Positions 11,420 to 22,670 of a DNA stretch of 64,000 nucleotides are shown here, in pieces. A program made the translations under genes and the position numbers. The notes beneath the pieces were generated by a model. It was not told the origin of the DNA and did no database searches. It worked only from the letters and a program-made list of their open reading frames with translations. Each line of letters opens with the position of its first letter. Positions within the stretch are counted from its first letter, which is position 1. Source of the DNA: Prorocentrum cordatum (lineage: Eukaryota > Sar > Dinophyceae > Prorocentrales > Prorocentraceae); assembly GCA_963575745.1 (NCBI GenBank), contig CAUYUJ010012614.1:72501-136500 (forward strand). The letters run 5' to 3'.

Positions 11420-12310
11420 TCCTTCCTTCATCCATTATCCTCTTCCTCCTCCTCCTCCTACTCATCCTTCCCCTCCTCCTCTTCCTCTGCCTCTTCTTCT
11501 TTTTCATTAGAATCATCATCGTCGTCATCGTTATCGTCAGCATCACCGTCGTCATCATCAGCAGCCTCATCATCAGCATCAGCATCATCATCAGCTTTAT
11601 CATCATCGCCATCATCATCAGCAACAGCATCATCGTCATCATCAGCATCATCATCATCATCATCATCCTCATCCTCCTCCTCCTCATCATCATCATCATC
11701 ATTTTCGTAACGATCGTCATCAACAACATCGTCATCACTATCAACAACGTCATCATCAGCATTATCATCAATATCATCGTCATCATCATCGATATTATGA
11801 TGATGATCACCATCATCACAATCTTCATCAGCGTCATCTCCGTCATCGCCGACATCATCAGCATCATCATCAAACTCGCCATCGTCATCAGCATCACCAC
11901 CATTATTGCCATCACGAGCAGTACCAGTAACATCAGTATCATCATCATGATCATCATATTCACCATCATCATCGTCGTCGCCATCGTTATCATCATCAGC
12001 AACATCATCACCATCATCGGCATCAACAGAGTTGTCGTCGTCGACATCATCGTCAACATCAGCATCAGCATTATCATCAGCATCATCATCACGATCATCA
12101 ACTTCATCATCACCATCAGCGCCAGCATCATCATCAGCGTCATCATCGCCATCACCATCATCCTCATCATCACCACCATCGTCGTCAGCAGCAGCGCCGC
12201 CACAACCATCGCCATCGCTATCGCCGACACCATCACCATCACCATCGCCATCACCATCACCGTCGCAATCGCCCTCGCCATCACTACCATCGCCATCAGC
12301 ACCAATGTTG
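11420..12310. repeat. (ATC)n imperfect microsatellite, about 0.9 kb
   Basis: Nearly 900 bases of ATC triplets with frequent single substitutions. It gives an Ile-rich frame on the plus strand and Asp- or Met-rich frames on the minus strand, all open simultaneously. No gene is implied. Confidence 0.95.
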
Positions 12311-12329
12311 GCCCACTCTTCTTGGCCCC

Positions 12330-13145
12330 ATAAGGGTCTCCTCCGAAGGCCACAGTGGCAGACCCCGCATACGTCCCTCCGCCACTTTCTGCACACCCAT
12401 TACACACCTCGTGGCCCCATGGGTAGGTCCACCGAGGGCCGCAATCGCAGCGCCCGCATGCGCCCCCCGCCTGTGTTGGCACACCCGTAGGAACTCCACA
12501 GATCCCAGTGGCAACGCCCACATGCGTCCCCCCGCCCATTTCGGCACACCCCTCGCACGTTTTGTCGCTCCCGGATGAGCTCCACCGAAGGCCTCAGTGA
12601 CAGCGGCCGCACGCGTCCCCCCGCCCATTTTGGCAAACCCCTCACACGTATCGTGGCCCCACAGGGAGGTGCACCGAAGGCCCCAGTGGCAGCGCCCGCA
12701 TACGCCCCCCCGCCACTTAAGGCACACACCTCACACGCTTCGTGTGCCCAGAGGGAGCTCCACCGAAGGCCCCAGTGGCAGCGCCCGCATGCGTCTCCCC
12801 ACCCATTTTGTCACAACACTGACACGTTTCGGGGCCCCTGTAGGGGGCTCCTCCGAAGGCCCCAGTGGCAGCGCCCGCATACGCCCCCCCGCCACTTAAG
12901 GCACACACCTCACACGCTTCGTGGGCCCAGAGGGAGCTCCACCGAAGGCCCCAATGGCAGCGCCCGCATACGTCCCCCCGCCCCTTTTGGCACACCCCTC
13001 ATTCGTTCTTGGCACACCAGTCGCGCTCCTCGTGGCCCAACAAGGAGCTCCACCGAAGACCCCAGCGGCAGCGCCCGCATGCGCCCCCCCTGGCCAATTT
13101 TGGCACACCCCTCTCACGCTTCGTGGCCCCATAGCGAGCTCCCCC
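12330..13145 (+). repeat. 89-bp satellite, about nine units
   Basis: Units start with CCGAAGGCCCCAGTGGCAGC and contain GCCCGCATGCG, CCCGCCCATTTTGG and CACGCTTCGTGGCCC. CCGAAG landmarks fall at 12585, 12674, 12763, 12853, 12942 and 13053, a period of 89-90 with one longer unit. The period is close to 3 x 30, so each unit adds about 30 residues to open frames without implying a protein. Confidence 0.9.
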
Positions 13146-13317
13146 TTTTCGTCCCACCTGCCTTGCGGCACTATCACTTTCATATTGTGAATCCTTCGTC
13201 AAAATCTTGTATTCCCAATCGTCCTGTGGTGTTGAATCCTCGCTTTGAAGAGACTGCGCCCCGCGTCATTCCTTCCTCCTTCCTCCTTCCGCATCCTCTT
13301 CCTTCTTCTTCCTAGCA

Positions 13318-13424
13318 ACCCCTCCTCCTCATCGTCATCATCATCGTCATCATCGTCATCATCTTCATCATCATCATCATCACCATCATCATCATCACCA
13401 TCATCACCATCACCATCAGCATGG
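13318..13424. repeat. (ATC)n microsatellite
   Basis: Imperfect CATCATCGTCATC run between the forward and inverted blocks of the 89-bp satellite. Confidence 0.9.
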
Positions 13425-13429
13425 TGACG

Positions 13430-13884
13430 ACACTGGCTGTGGGCCCCATCCAACGCTCCAGCCCTTACAGGGGGGTACAGGCCCCTCTTGCGGGCCCCAG
13501 GCAAGGGGACGAACAACGATCAACGGGTAACGCACCCTGCCGCCACATCCTCTTGTATTCTAAGCACTGCCAGTGGTACCAGTGAGGATTCCCATCCAAG
13601 AAAGATGTGGCCACCGCGGGAGTGACGGCTCTTTGATGAGAAATCCTTACTCAGAACTCTGCACTAAAAGGACCCTTAGTCAAGAATCCTTAGGACTCCA
13701 GGAATAATGAAGCATACTAAAAAACCTTCATAAATAACCAGTAGAAAGATATTCCACAACAAGACTGAATTGAACATCTTTCGTGAATAATTAATGCTAC
13801 GGAATCCTTAACAAAAATTCCGGAACAACGAAAAACCATTATCCCGGCGAAGGACCCAACCAAATGCAATTGTGAACACCGCGT
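13430..13884. other. AAGGAATCC-rich degenerate repeat, AT-richer
   Basis: No gene. The stretch contains repeated short words such as AGAAATCCTTA, AAGAATCCTTAGG and GGAATCCTTAAC. The same word family recurs at 14500-14800, 15320-15780, 19600-20200, 25370-25420 and 36690-36830. Confidence 0.5.
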
Positions 13885-14400
13885 TGTGGGTACCGCGTTC
13901 CGTGGAGCTCCCTATGGGGCCACGATCCTCGTGAGGAGAATGCCGAAATGGGCGGGGGGACGCATGCGGACCCTGCCTCTGGGGCCTTCGGTGGAACTCC
14001 CTATGGGGCCACGATCCTCGTAAGGGGCGTGCCAATGGGAGGGGACGCTTGCGGACCCTGCCGCCGGGGCCTTCGGTGGGGCTCCCTATGGGGTCACGAT
14101 CCTCGTGGAGGGTGTGCCGAAATGGGCGGGAGGCGGGTGCGCATGCGCGCGCTGCCACTGGGGCCTTCGGTGGAACTCCGTATCTGGCCACGATCCTTGT
14201 GAAGGGTGTGCCGAATGGGCGGGGGGACGCATGCGGGGAGTTGCCTATGGGGCCAGGATCCTCGTGAAGAGTGCGCCGGACTGGGCAGGGGGAGGCATGC
14301 GGAACCGGTCGCAACATGGGCGGGGGGGGGGCATGCGGACCCTGCCGCTGGGGCCTTCGGTGGAACTCACTGCGGGGCTATGAAACGTGTTCGGGATGTA
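13885..14400 (-). repeat. 89-bp satellite, inverted block
   Basis: Same family as 12330-13145 but reversed: GGGGCCTTCGGTGG landmarks occur at about 13981, 14066, 14160 and 14350, with GCCGAAATGGGCGGG and GGGGCCACGATCCTCG between them. About 740 bp separate the two oppositely oriented blocks. Confidence 0.85.
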
Positions 14401-14924
14401 CCGAAATGTTGGACAGGCGGAGGCAAAGGCAGATATGGGAGGAGGGAGGAGGGGGAGAAGGAGTGAGGAGTGGACGCGGGGCGCTGTCTTCAAACGAAAA
14501 CCCAACACTAGGGCATAAAGGGAAAAAGACGCGCTTCACAAAGGAGTCCGTACGGAAGGAACTCTTAGTCATGCATCCTCGATAAGGAGTCATATAACAA
14601 CAAGACCCCTTACCAAGGAATCCTGGACAAAGACCAAAAAACAAAATGAGGAGCCCTTGCTCGGAATCATTAATCAGGAACTCCGGATAAACACTCCTGA
14701 ATAAAAAAGGCCCATAAGAAAATCAAGGAATCCAGGATCGGAAGCACTTGAACACCCTTCAACAATCGTGGTATGGAACCCGGTTAAGGCTCCCCAATCA
14801 AAGCTTGCCTCCGTAGGGGTCCGAGCGGACTCATATCGCTAGGTGAGGGGTACCACCGATTTCCGCGGCCCTCCCAGGTGCCCGGGCGCCAGGGTCCCGT
14901 ATAGCCCTAATGCCCCAGGCCCTA
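14401..14924. other. No gene; AAGGAATCC-type degenerate repeat
   Basis: Contains the AAGGAATCC word family (for example near 14540, 14620 and 14720). No coding domain is seen. Confidence 0.45.
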
Positions 14925-15320
14925 TAGCCTTACAGCCTTATAGCCCCACAACCAAATAGCCCTATAGCCACATAGCCCAGTAGCCGTATGGCCCTATAGC
15001 CCCATAGCCTTATCGTCCTGAGACCCAATAGCTCTATAGTCCTATAGCCCTACAGCCCTTTTGCCCAATAGCCCTATATTCCGAAAGCCCTCTGGCCTTA
15101 TGGCCTTATAGCCCTATAGCCCCACAGCCCTGTTGACTCATAGCCCTGTGGCCCTGTAGCCCGATAGCCATATAGCCCTGCAGCCCTACATACCTATAGC
15201 CCTATGGTCCTATAACCCTATGGCCCTATCGCCCTATGGACCTAGAGCCCAATAGCTCTATAGTCCTATAACCCCATCGTCCTATAAACCCATCGCCCTA
15301 TAGCCCGGTCGCCCCATTGC
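14925..15320. repeat. TAGCCCTATAGCCC short tandem array
   Basis: About 400 bp of variants of the 8-10 base word CCTATAGCC (TAGCCCTATAGCCCCATAGCC and similar). It has no open frame of note, and its composition differs sharply from its flanks. Confidence 0.9.
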
Positions 15321-15766
15321 CCCACAAAGACTTTGACTTAGGGTTGTCTTCGTATCATATTTTTTGTGTTATAAAAAAGGGGTCGTAAATCACCCGAACA
15401 ACCCAAACCCAAATAAGGAATCAGTCATAGAAAAAAGGATTCGCATTCGGGAGTTGATAATTCTAACAAACAAAAAAACTGAATCCTGATGAAGGAACTA
15501 TGGCGCAGGAAACCGCACTACGAATCTCATGCTCAATATCATTTTTTTGCAGAATGAAGCCTACGCACGGATTCCTTCAACTAGCTCTTCGTTAGGAGCC
15601 TTCCATGGGGGCCCTTGCAGTGAACTATTCGTGGGGAGTACGCATGGAGGAATCAATTCTAAGGAATGCATGTTCACAGAACCCTTCGCATGGATTCCTC
15701 AAAACGAACCCTTATAGTCACGCAGCCTTGCGCCGGACTGCTTACAAAGCGATCCGTTTTAAGGGG
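15321..15766. other. No gene; AAGGAATCC-type flank
   Basis: AT-richer flank containing GGAATC, GGATTCC and AAGGAATGC words. It ends where the RT pseudogene begins. Confidence 0.45.
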
Positions 15767-16882
15767 TCAATCCTTGATGCGGAAGCCTTGCTCAGGAAGC
15801 GCGACCAGAGGGTCCTCACGAAAGAAGATGCACCCAAAGATCCTCGCTACCCTCGCCAGCGTCGCCGATCGCCGGGGAGCCCTTGAAGCCGCCGCGCTTC
15901 CGCCCCGCGAACTCTCGCGCCAGCTGGGGCGAGCTCGCTCTCGGAATCGGCACAGGTCGTGGACCTCGTCGGGCGTCGCGTCGGTCTCCTGGAGCGCGCG
16001 GCCCTTCGTGGAAGCGCCGGTCATGAGCGCGACGGGGCAGGGCGGCGGCCACCAGCGGCCCGCGGACATGAAAAGGAACGATCTGGCCACCCTCTGCACG
16101 TGCAACGCGGCCGTCGGCAGCCCCCTCATCTCCCCGAGGTACTGCCGGGCGAAGTCGCACGGCGCGCGGAAGACAGAGGGCCCCGGCGTCAGCAGCTGGA
16201 AGAAGGACACCAGGTGGCCCAGGACAGCAGGTATCTGCCAGCCTGCAGCCTTCCGCCACTTCAGGAGGAATGTCAGGCCGCCGCCCAGTCGCCAGAGGCG
16301 CTTCTGCTTGGGCCGAAGACGCCCCGGATCTCCACCTCGACGCCCGCGCCCTGCCTCGTGCCACTTCAGCCCCAGCAGGTCGAGGGCCGCCGTCATGCGC
16401 TCGAGCCTGGCGCGGACGAGGTCGCGCTCGACCCCGATGATGCCGGCGTTGTCGGCGCGCGGGAAGCCCCCCGCCATGTCCCGCTCCAAGCGCACCGCCG
16501 GCGCCTTGTCCAGAACCGCGGCGTCGTGGGGGTCCGCAGAGGACCTCGTCGCATGGGCCAGCGACTCGTGGCAGATCCAGAGAGCCCAAGACCAACCCAT
16601 CGACGGCCCGCTGCAAGCCGGCCACGCGTAGTCGTCGGGGGCAGCCTCGACACAGGAGCCCGCGTCGCCGCCGTAGACCTGCTGCGCGCCAAGGTCCATC
16701 GCGCGGACGCCCGGCACGTCGAGCGCGAACCACTCAGACAAATGCGGGCTCTTGAACTGGTGGAAGCCGTCCTTCAAGTCGACCGTGGCTGCGTGCAGGG
16801 CGGCGTCGTCCGAGCTCGCCGAGTTGCGTCGGCGCCAGTCTGCCCCGGCCTGCGCCGACGCGAGAGCCTCCACCGATGCCAT
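15767..16882 (-). pseudogene. RT palm, thumb and RNase H of ADN-type element
   Basis: A 371-codon open frame. Residues 33-44 read VDLKDGFHQFKS, the RT motif A with its catalytic Asp. Residues 90-103 read GPSMGWSWALWICH, a motif B equivalent. Near 145 PRADNAGIIG stands where polymerases usually have Y-x-D-D. Then comes a thumb with VLGHLVSFFQLL, and VALMTGASTKGRALQET, which looks like an RNase H TDAS start with Asp changed to Gly. The frame is long but its upstream partner is in other frames, and the RNase H residue is mutated, so I treat it as a pseudogene. Confidence 0.65.
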
Positions 16883-17348
16883 GCTGGCCTGAGGAAGCAG
16901 AGCGTGGAACTGGATGGGCCGCCCACGATGGCGCGGAGGCGGGCGCCATTCTTTCCGACGAAGAACGAGCCCACAGTCGCCGTTTTCCAGCGGGTGGCTA
17001 CCACGATCCCAATTTCGGCCAGGCGCCGCAGCAACGCGAGCAAGGGCGGGCGGTTGGCGCGGGCCCTCGGGTTCAAGAAGGGGCCCCAGAACGGCTCAAC
17101 ATGGGCCTCGCCCATGGCTCGTCGGAATGGCGTTCCAGGAACCTCTCGGGCCCCATCAAAACTTGTCGAACGTGATCGGGGACAAGGTCGAACGCCTCCC
17201 GAGGCTCCGCCGAGCCCTGCAAGAAGGAGACCATGTCCTGGACGAAAGGCCCGACGGTGAGTCGGCCCTCCTCGGAGTAGATGCTGCTGGACTCGAGAAG
17301 CTCCTGAAAAGGCCTCTCTCGGCCGGGCGTCGAGCGGCGGCGGAACAC
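16774..17348 (-). pseudogene. RT fingers region, frameshifted
   Basis: Two frames contribute: FQELLESSSIYSEEGRLTVG with DHVRQVLMGPERFLERH (start 17348), then NRPPLLALLRRLAEIGIVVA followed by SFFVGKNGARLRAIVGG (start 17115). The FFVGKNGARLRAI segment is the RT motif preceding the palm. A frameshift near 16880-16950 separates it from VDLKDGFHQF downstream. Confidence 0.6.
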
Positions 17349-17869
17349 GTCGAACCGCCGATCGAACCGCCGGGCCTAACGCGGACTCCTGCGATGGGGT
17401 CAGCGTGGATGTCGACTGGCGCGCCCGCCCAAGTCGGAGGGCGCGCGGCGCTCGCGCGGCAGCCAGTGCGCCCAGGCTCGAGAAGATGCCCCCGAGCCTG
17501 CCGGTCGCTCTCGGCTGGTCTCCTCGAAGAAGTCGGAGGGCAGCGCTGGGGGAAGGGGTCGGGCGCCATGGCGGCGACTAAACCTTCGGATCAAAACTGG
17601 GCGCAAAACTGCGGCGGCCGCCGAGCAAGCCCTCAGGGGCCCCGCTCCCGGGATGGAGGCTGGGTCGAGCGGGCCGCCCCGCCCCGGGCTACTTATTGTC
17701 GCCGCCGCCCCCGCCGCCTCCGCCGGCAGGCCGCTCGGCTTCGGCGCCCCTCTCCTCCGCGTAGAGCCTCGTGTTCTTCATGATGGCCGCCTTCGTCTTC
17801 TGCCCCTGCGCGACCCGCTCGTCGAAATTGCCGGAGACCACCCCTCCCGTCTCTTGAGTCCCGAGACGG

Positions 17870-19530
17870 TGCGGTGACTGACCGCGCGGTGACCTCGAAA
17901 TCCTCCGAGACCTCACCGCGCGGCCCGTCAACGCGCGGCCACGGGACCTGGGATGCCCCAGTCGCCCGAGACGTCCTCGGAGAACGACCCGAATCCCAAA
18001 ACCGCGCGGCGACCTCGAATCCCCGCCGACTCACCGCACGGCGCGGCCACCGCCCCATCTGGGGACCCCCGGGCCTCGCCCGGCGCCGAGGCCAGCATGT
18101 CCTCTAGGCCGGAGTAGTCGGGGTGCTTGGAACTCCGACGAATGGCCCGCTGCATCTGCACGATCCTCCTCGCGATGAGCTCGGCCCCCGCGAGGTTCGC
18201 GACGTCGACCTGGTCGCGCTCGAGAAAACGCCGCGACGCCTCGAGCAGGAACCGAGTCTCGAGGGCCGCCGCGTTGCCGGGCGGCGCCCCGCCGCTCGTG
18301 ACGCGGTAATTCGCGTGGCCAGCGACCACCAAGCCTGACTCCCGCACGCCGGTCAGCAAACTCCGGCGGCGACGTCAGCCCAGTCGCTGGCGACCTGCGG
18401 GCGGCGCGGCTCGATGGGCTGGCCCAGCGTGGCTCGCCGCGGCCCGCCTGGGCCAATCCGCCAGACAGGGCGCGCCCGAGGATCCCAGCCCGGCCCCGAG
18501 TGCTTCTTGTCCAGCCACTGCTGGTGGCGCTCCTCCGGCACGTTCTCGCAGACAGTGCAGACCCCCTCGGCGTCGTCGGCACCCAGCTTCGCCAGCGCCA
18601 CTGCCCCCCGCCGTGCGAGCCAATCTCCGGCGCCGCTGACCGCCGTATGGAAGACCTACCCACCCGAACTGCGGATGGGCGGGGTCGGCGACCACCCGGC
18701 GAGGCGGGGCCGCGAGGCACCTCGATGCCCACCACCGCTGCCAGCGCCGCCGCCTGCTCCTGGATGGCCTCGAGTTCGCCCTCCTCGAACGGGTCGAAGG
18801 CGCACAGCTGGCCCGCCAAGCGTCGAGGGAACGGCGCATTCCCCGGGAGCGGCGCAACACGAGGCGTCGTGAGGTCCCCGAACTGCATGCTGCGGTCCGG
18901 GGGGTGCCCAAATCCACTTGCCGGCGCCCGCCGGCACGAGGAGGCCCGAACGTGGAAGTTGAACCCGTTCGGGCCGTCGAAGAAGTCGATCGCCACTTGG
19001 GCCTCGGGGATGTCTACGCTCCGCGCCATCAGCGGTGCCTGGCCCGCAAGGGTGCGGGCGTCGCTGCCGGCCTCACCTCGTCCTCGGAGGCCGTCGAGGG
19101 CCTGGGCCCCCCCGCGTCCAGCGCCAGGAGCAGCTCGCGACCAGGAGCGCCGGCGGGTCAGCCGCTGCCGCCGCCGGCTGGCGCAGCCTCCAAGCCAGCC
19201 CAGTCAGAACGATGGCCAAGGCGCCGATCGCCGAGCCCGCGGCGAAAGCCCCCAGCGCTGGCCCCGGCACGGGGCAGCGCAGCTCGGGGCAGCTGGGGCA
19301 GACCGGGCGGGGCAGCTGCTCCAGGCAGTACCGGTCGAGCTGCCTGCCCAGCAACCCAACGGCACCGAGCAGTCTGCCACGCAGCTGCAATCGGGGCACC
19401 GCGGGGGGAAAAGATAGGGCGCGAGCGGGGCCACTGTCTGGAGCGCTCGGAAGGTCCAGTCCATCCCCTCGCCAGAACTCCTTGAGCCGCAGGGGGCCGC
19501 GAAAGACACGGGCATGGGCACAGGGTACAC
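17870..19530 (-). pseudogene. 5' region of ADN-type element with CxxC segment
   Basis: Around 19400-19200 the frames read FPPRCPDCSCV and then CPSCPELRCPVPG followed by a hydrophobic run (GAFAAGSAIGALAIVLTGLA), which suggests a Cys-rich, membrane-anchored segment. Further on are CTVCENVPEERHQQWLDKK near 18550 and RRFLERDQVDVANLAGAELI near 18250. These pieces sit in different frames, so the region is broken. Function is unknown; its position suggests the element's upstream ORF. Confidence 0.4.
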
Positions 19531-19604
19531 CGAGGGCCTTCTCTATTTACTGCTCTGAAAAAAGCTCCTTGAGGTGTCGCAAAAAATCGTTTTAAACCAA
19601 GTAT

Positions 19605-20225
19605 CCATGAATCCTCGGGTAGGGGACCCGGGGTAAGGAGTGGGGTAAGGAGCCCATTCAAAAGGATGTACTGATAAGGCACGGCTGTCGGAGCAAGGAC
19701 CTCTTGGTGAATCCTTAACCAAGGGTCCCCAAGCTCGGGCCTTTAGTCAATATTCCTTCGTAAGACACCCTGAGGAGTCCCTAAAACGGAATACTTGGCG
19801 AGAAAACCTTACACATGACACCTTAGTTAAGAATGCCTACGGAGAAAGTCGTACGGATAAGTACGGGGTAATACATTCATTGTAAGCGATTCTGCACCCG
19901 GAACCCGTCGTGAGAACCCCCTTTCGAAGAACCCACATGAAAAGATCCTTCAATCGGAACCCTTCGCTTGAATCCTGCGCATGGAACCGTTGGTCACAAA
20001 ATCCGCAATCATATATAATTAATGAACGAACTCTTTTCTCTGGAATCCGGAAGAAAGAATTAACACGAATCCTTGGGTACGTAACGCATCGTACCCCTGG
20101 GCACGGATCGGGAGTATCCTCAAGTCATTTGCCTCATACTCTGAGCCTCCGTCCTCAGCCTAGAGGGGTTCGTAAAGGCCCGGGCACCAGATTCTCAAAT
20201 CTCTTTGGGTTTCCCGCGTGCCCTT
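19605..20225. other. No gene; AAGGAATCC-type degenerate repeat
   Basis: Contains GGAATCC, AAGGACC, TGAATCCTTAACCAAGG and similar words, mirroring the composition of 13.4-15.8 kb on the other side of the RT pseudogene. Confidence 0.5.
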
Positions 20226-20229
20226 CGGG

Positions 20230-20850
20230 CTCCAGGTCATCTTCCCGCATGACCCTGTCGGGCCCATGAGGGCCCGAAGACGGGCCAAGAGGGCCGCACC
20301 ACACCCCAAGACGGTCCAAGAGAGCCCCGAGTCGCTGATCGATCGCTCCAAGACGCGCAGGATGGGTTCAAGATGGCCCAAGACGCCTCCAAGACGCCCC
20401 CAAAAGGCCCCCGAAGAGGGTCCCAAGAGGCAGAAAGCCTTGATGTTCATTTGGTTTGTGAAAGTTGTTGGCTGTCTCGCCTTCTCTATTTTCTGACGCT
20501 CCAAACGCCCCCACAGGCCCCCAAGACCACTCCAAGACGGCCCAGGAGGGCTCAAGACAGCCTAAGAGCGCTCCAAAACGGCCCAAGAAGCGCCAAATAG
20601 AGCCCAGGAGGGCCTCAAGACGGCCCCAGGAAGGGCCCAAGAGAGGAAACACAAACCGACATTCCGTGATCTTCCGCACCGAGAGGCCCCCAGGAGGCCC
20701 AAAGAGGCGCCCAAGATGCCTCCAGAGGCCCCCAAGAGGCCCACAAGAGGCCCCAAGAGGCCCCCAAACGGCCCCCAAACGGCCCCCAGCAGGCCTCAAA
20801 ACTGCCTCCAAGAGGCCCCCGAGAGGCCCCCCACGAGATCACAATGAACA
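20230..20850. repeat. CCAAGAGGC/CCAAGACGGCC degenerate array, block 1
   Basis: Built from 9-12 base words such as CCCAAGAGGCCC and CCAAGACGGCCC. It creates Gly/Leu/Trp/Ala-rich frames on the minus strand. Two further blocks of the same family lie at 23200-23590 and 24860-25115. Confidence 0.85.
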
Positions 20851-21109
20851 TCCAACAGGGTTCATACTCACAACCAAGGTACGGTGACGGGGAGGGCCGA
20901 AGGCCATTCGATCCGCCTCCACGTGTTGATTTTCACAGGGAGGTGCCTGGCGTGTTCAGGTTCAGGTGGCTTTTGGTTCTTTAAAAATATCCCGGCAAAA
21001 CAACCTAACAGCGATGTGTAGAAGCATATCTGGAAGCATTCCCTTTAAGATTCAGATGAGAATACAGTTGTAGAATTCTGCTGTTCTCGCAGTCGCAGTC
21101 GCATTCGCG

Positions 21110-22670
21110 ATGACAGTCGCAGTGGCAACGGCAGTCGCAGTCACAGTCACAGCCTCAGCCTGCCTCAGCATCAGCCTGCCTCAGCCTCAGCCTCAGCCTG
21201 CCTCAGCCTCAGCCTCAGCCTGCTTCAGCCTCAGCCTCAGTCTGCCTTCAGCCTCGGCCTCAGCCTCAGCCTGCCTCAGCCTCAGCCTGCATCAGCCTCA
21301 GCCTCAGCCTCAGCCTGCCTCAGCATCAGCCTGCCTCAGCCTCAGCCTCAGCCTGCCTCAGCCTCAGCCTCAGCCTGCTTCAGCCTCAGCCTCAGTCTGC
21401 CTTCAGCCTCGGCCTCAGCCTCAGCCTGCCTCAGCCTCAGCCTGCATCAGCCTCAGCCTCAGCCTCAGCCTGCCTCAGCATCAGCCTGCCTCAGCCTCAG
21501 CCTCAGCCTGCCTCAGCCTCAGCCTCAGCCTCCTCAGCCTCAGCCTGCCTCAGCCTCAGCCTCAGCCTGCTTCAGCCTCAGCCTCAGTCTGCCTTCAGCC
21601 TCGGCCTCAGCCTCAGCCTGCCTCAGCCTCAGCCTGCATCAGCCTCAGCCTCAGCCTCAGCCTGCCTCAGCATCAGCCTGCCTCAGCCTCAGCCTCAGCC
21701 TGCCTCAGCCTCAGCCTCAGCCTGCTTCAGCCTCAGCCTCAGTCTGCCTTCAGCCTCGGCCTCAGCCTCAGCCTGCCTCAGCCTCAGCCTGCATCAGCCT
21801 CAGCCTCAGCCTCAGCCTGCCTCAGCATCAGCCTGCCTCAGCCTCAGCCTCAGCCTGCCTCAGCCTGCCTCAGCCTCAGCCTGCTTCAGCCTCAGCCTCA
21901 GTCTGCCTTCAGCCTCGGCCTCAGCCTCAGCCTGCCTCAGCCTCAGCCTGCATCAGCCTCAGCCTCAGCCTCAGCCTGCCTCAGCATCAGCCTGCCTCAG
22001 CCTCAGCCTCAGCCTCAGCCTCAGCCTGCCTCAGCCTCAGCCTCAGCCTGCTCAGCCTCAGCCTCAGCCTGCAGCCTCGGCCTCAGCCTCAGCCTGCAGC
22101 CTCAGCCTCAGCCTGCCTCAGCCTCAGCCTGCAGCCTCAGCCTCAGCCTCCTCAGCCTCAGCCTGCAGCCTCAGCCTCAGCCTGCAGCCTCAGCCTCAGC
22201 CTCAGCCTCAGCCTCAGCCTCAGCCTGCCTCAGCCTCAGCCTCAGCCTGCCTCAGCCTCAGCCTGCCTCAGCCTCAGCCTGCCTCAGCCTCAGCCTCAGC
22301 CTGCAGCCTCAGCCTCAGCTGCCTTCAGCCTCGGCCTCAGCCTCAGCCTGCCTCAGCCTCAGCCTGCATCAGCCTCAGCCTCAGCCTCAGCCTGCCTCAG
22401 CATCAGCCTGCCTCAGCCTCAGCCTGCCTCTGCCTCAGCCTCAGCCTGCTTCAGCCTCAGCCTCAGTCTGCCTTCAGCCTCGGCCTCAGCCTCAGCCTGC
22501 CTCAGCCTCAGCCTGCATCAGCCTCAGCCTCAGCCTCAGCCTGCCTCAGCATCAGCCTGCCTCAGCCTCAGCCTCAGCCTGCTCAGCCTCAGCCTCAGCC
22601 TTTCAGCCTCAAGCCTCAGCCTCAGCCTCAGCCTGCCTCAGCCTGCCTCAGCCTCAGCCTGCCTGCCTCA
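21110..22670. repeat. (CAGCCT)n-derived array with higher-order units
   Basis: About 1.55 kb of CAGCCT hexamers with variants CAGCAT, CTGCCT and CGGCCT. A longer motif (TGCTTCAGCCTCAGCCTCAG, TCTGCCTTCAGCCTCGG, then TGCATCAGCC) recurs near 21221, 21377, 21570, 21722, 21884 and 22448, so the array has a higher-order period of roughly 150-190 bp. The long plus-strand frame through it (Ser/Leu/Gln/Pro/Ala) is open because hexamers contain no stop. Confidence 0.92.

Larger units (their letters stand above)
15767..19604 (-). mobile_element. Degenerate RT-RNase H retroelement (ADN-type RT)
   Basis: Reading the minus strand from 19.6 to 15.8 kb: a Cys-rich segment with a hydrophobic stretch, a long Ala/Arg-rich region, an RT fingers segment, an RT palm, then thumb and RNase H. 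At least four frame changes break it. I recognise the palm and RNase H as a type common in dinoflagellate genomes, with similarity to DIRS/Ty3-like RTs. No LTR, SL or tyrosine recombinase was found. AAGGAATCC-type repeat flanks it on both sides. Classification is tentative. Confidence 0.65.

Noticed and set aside
11362-12539. Long Ile-, Asp- and Met-rich ORFs on both strands
   Set aside because: All are products of the (ATC)n array, open in several frames at once.
12615-12630. CCCATTTTGGCA words in the 89-bp satellite, similar to the SL core
   Set aside because: Only about 8-9 bases match and they recur with the satellite unit; there is no adjacent retrocopied sequence.
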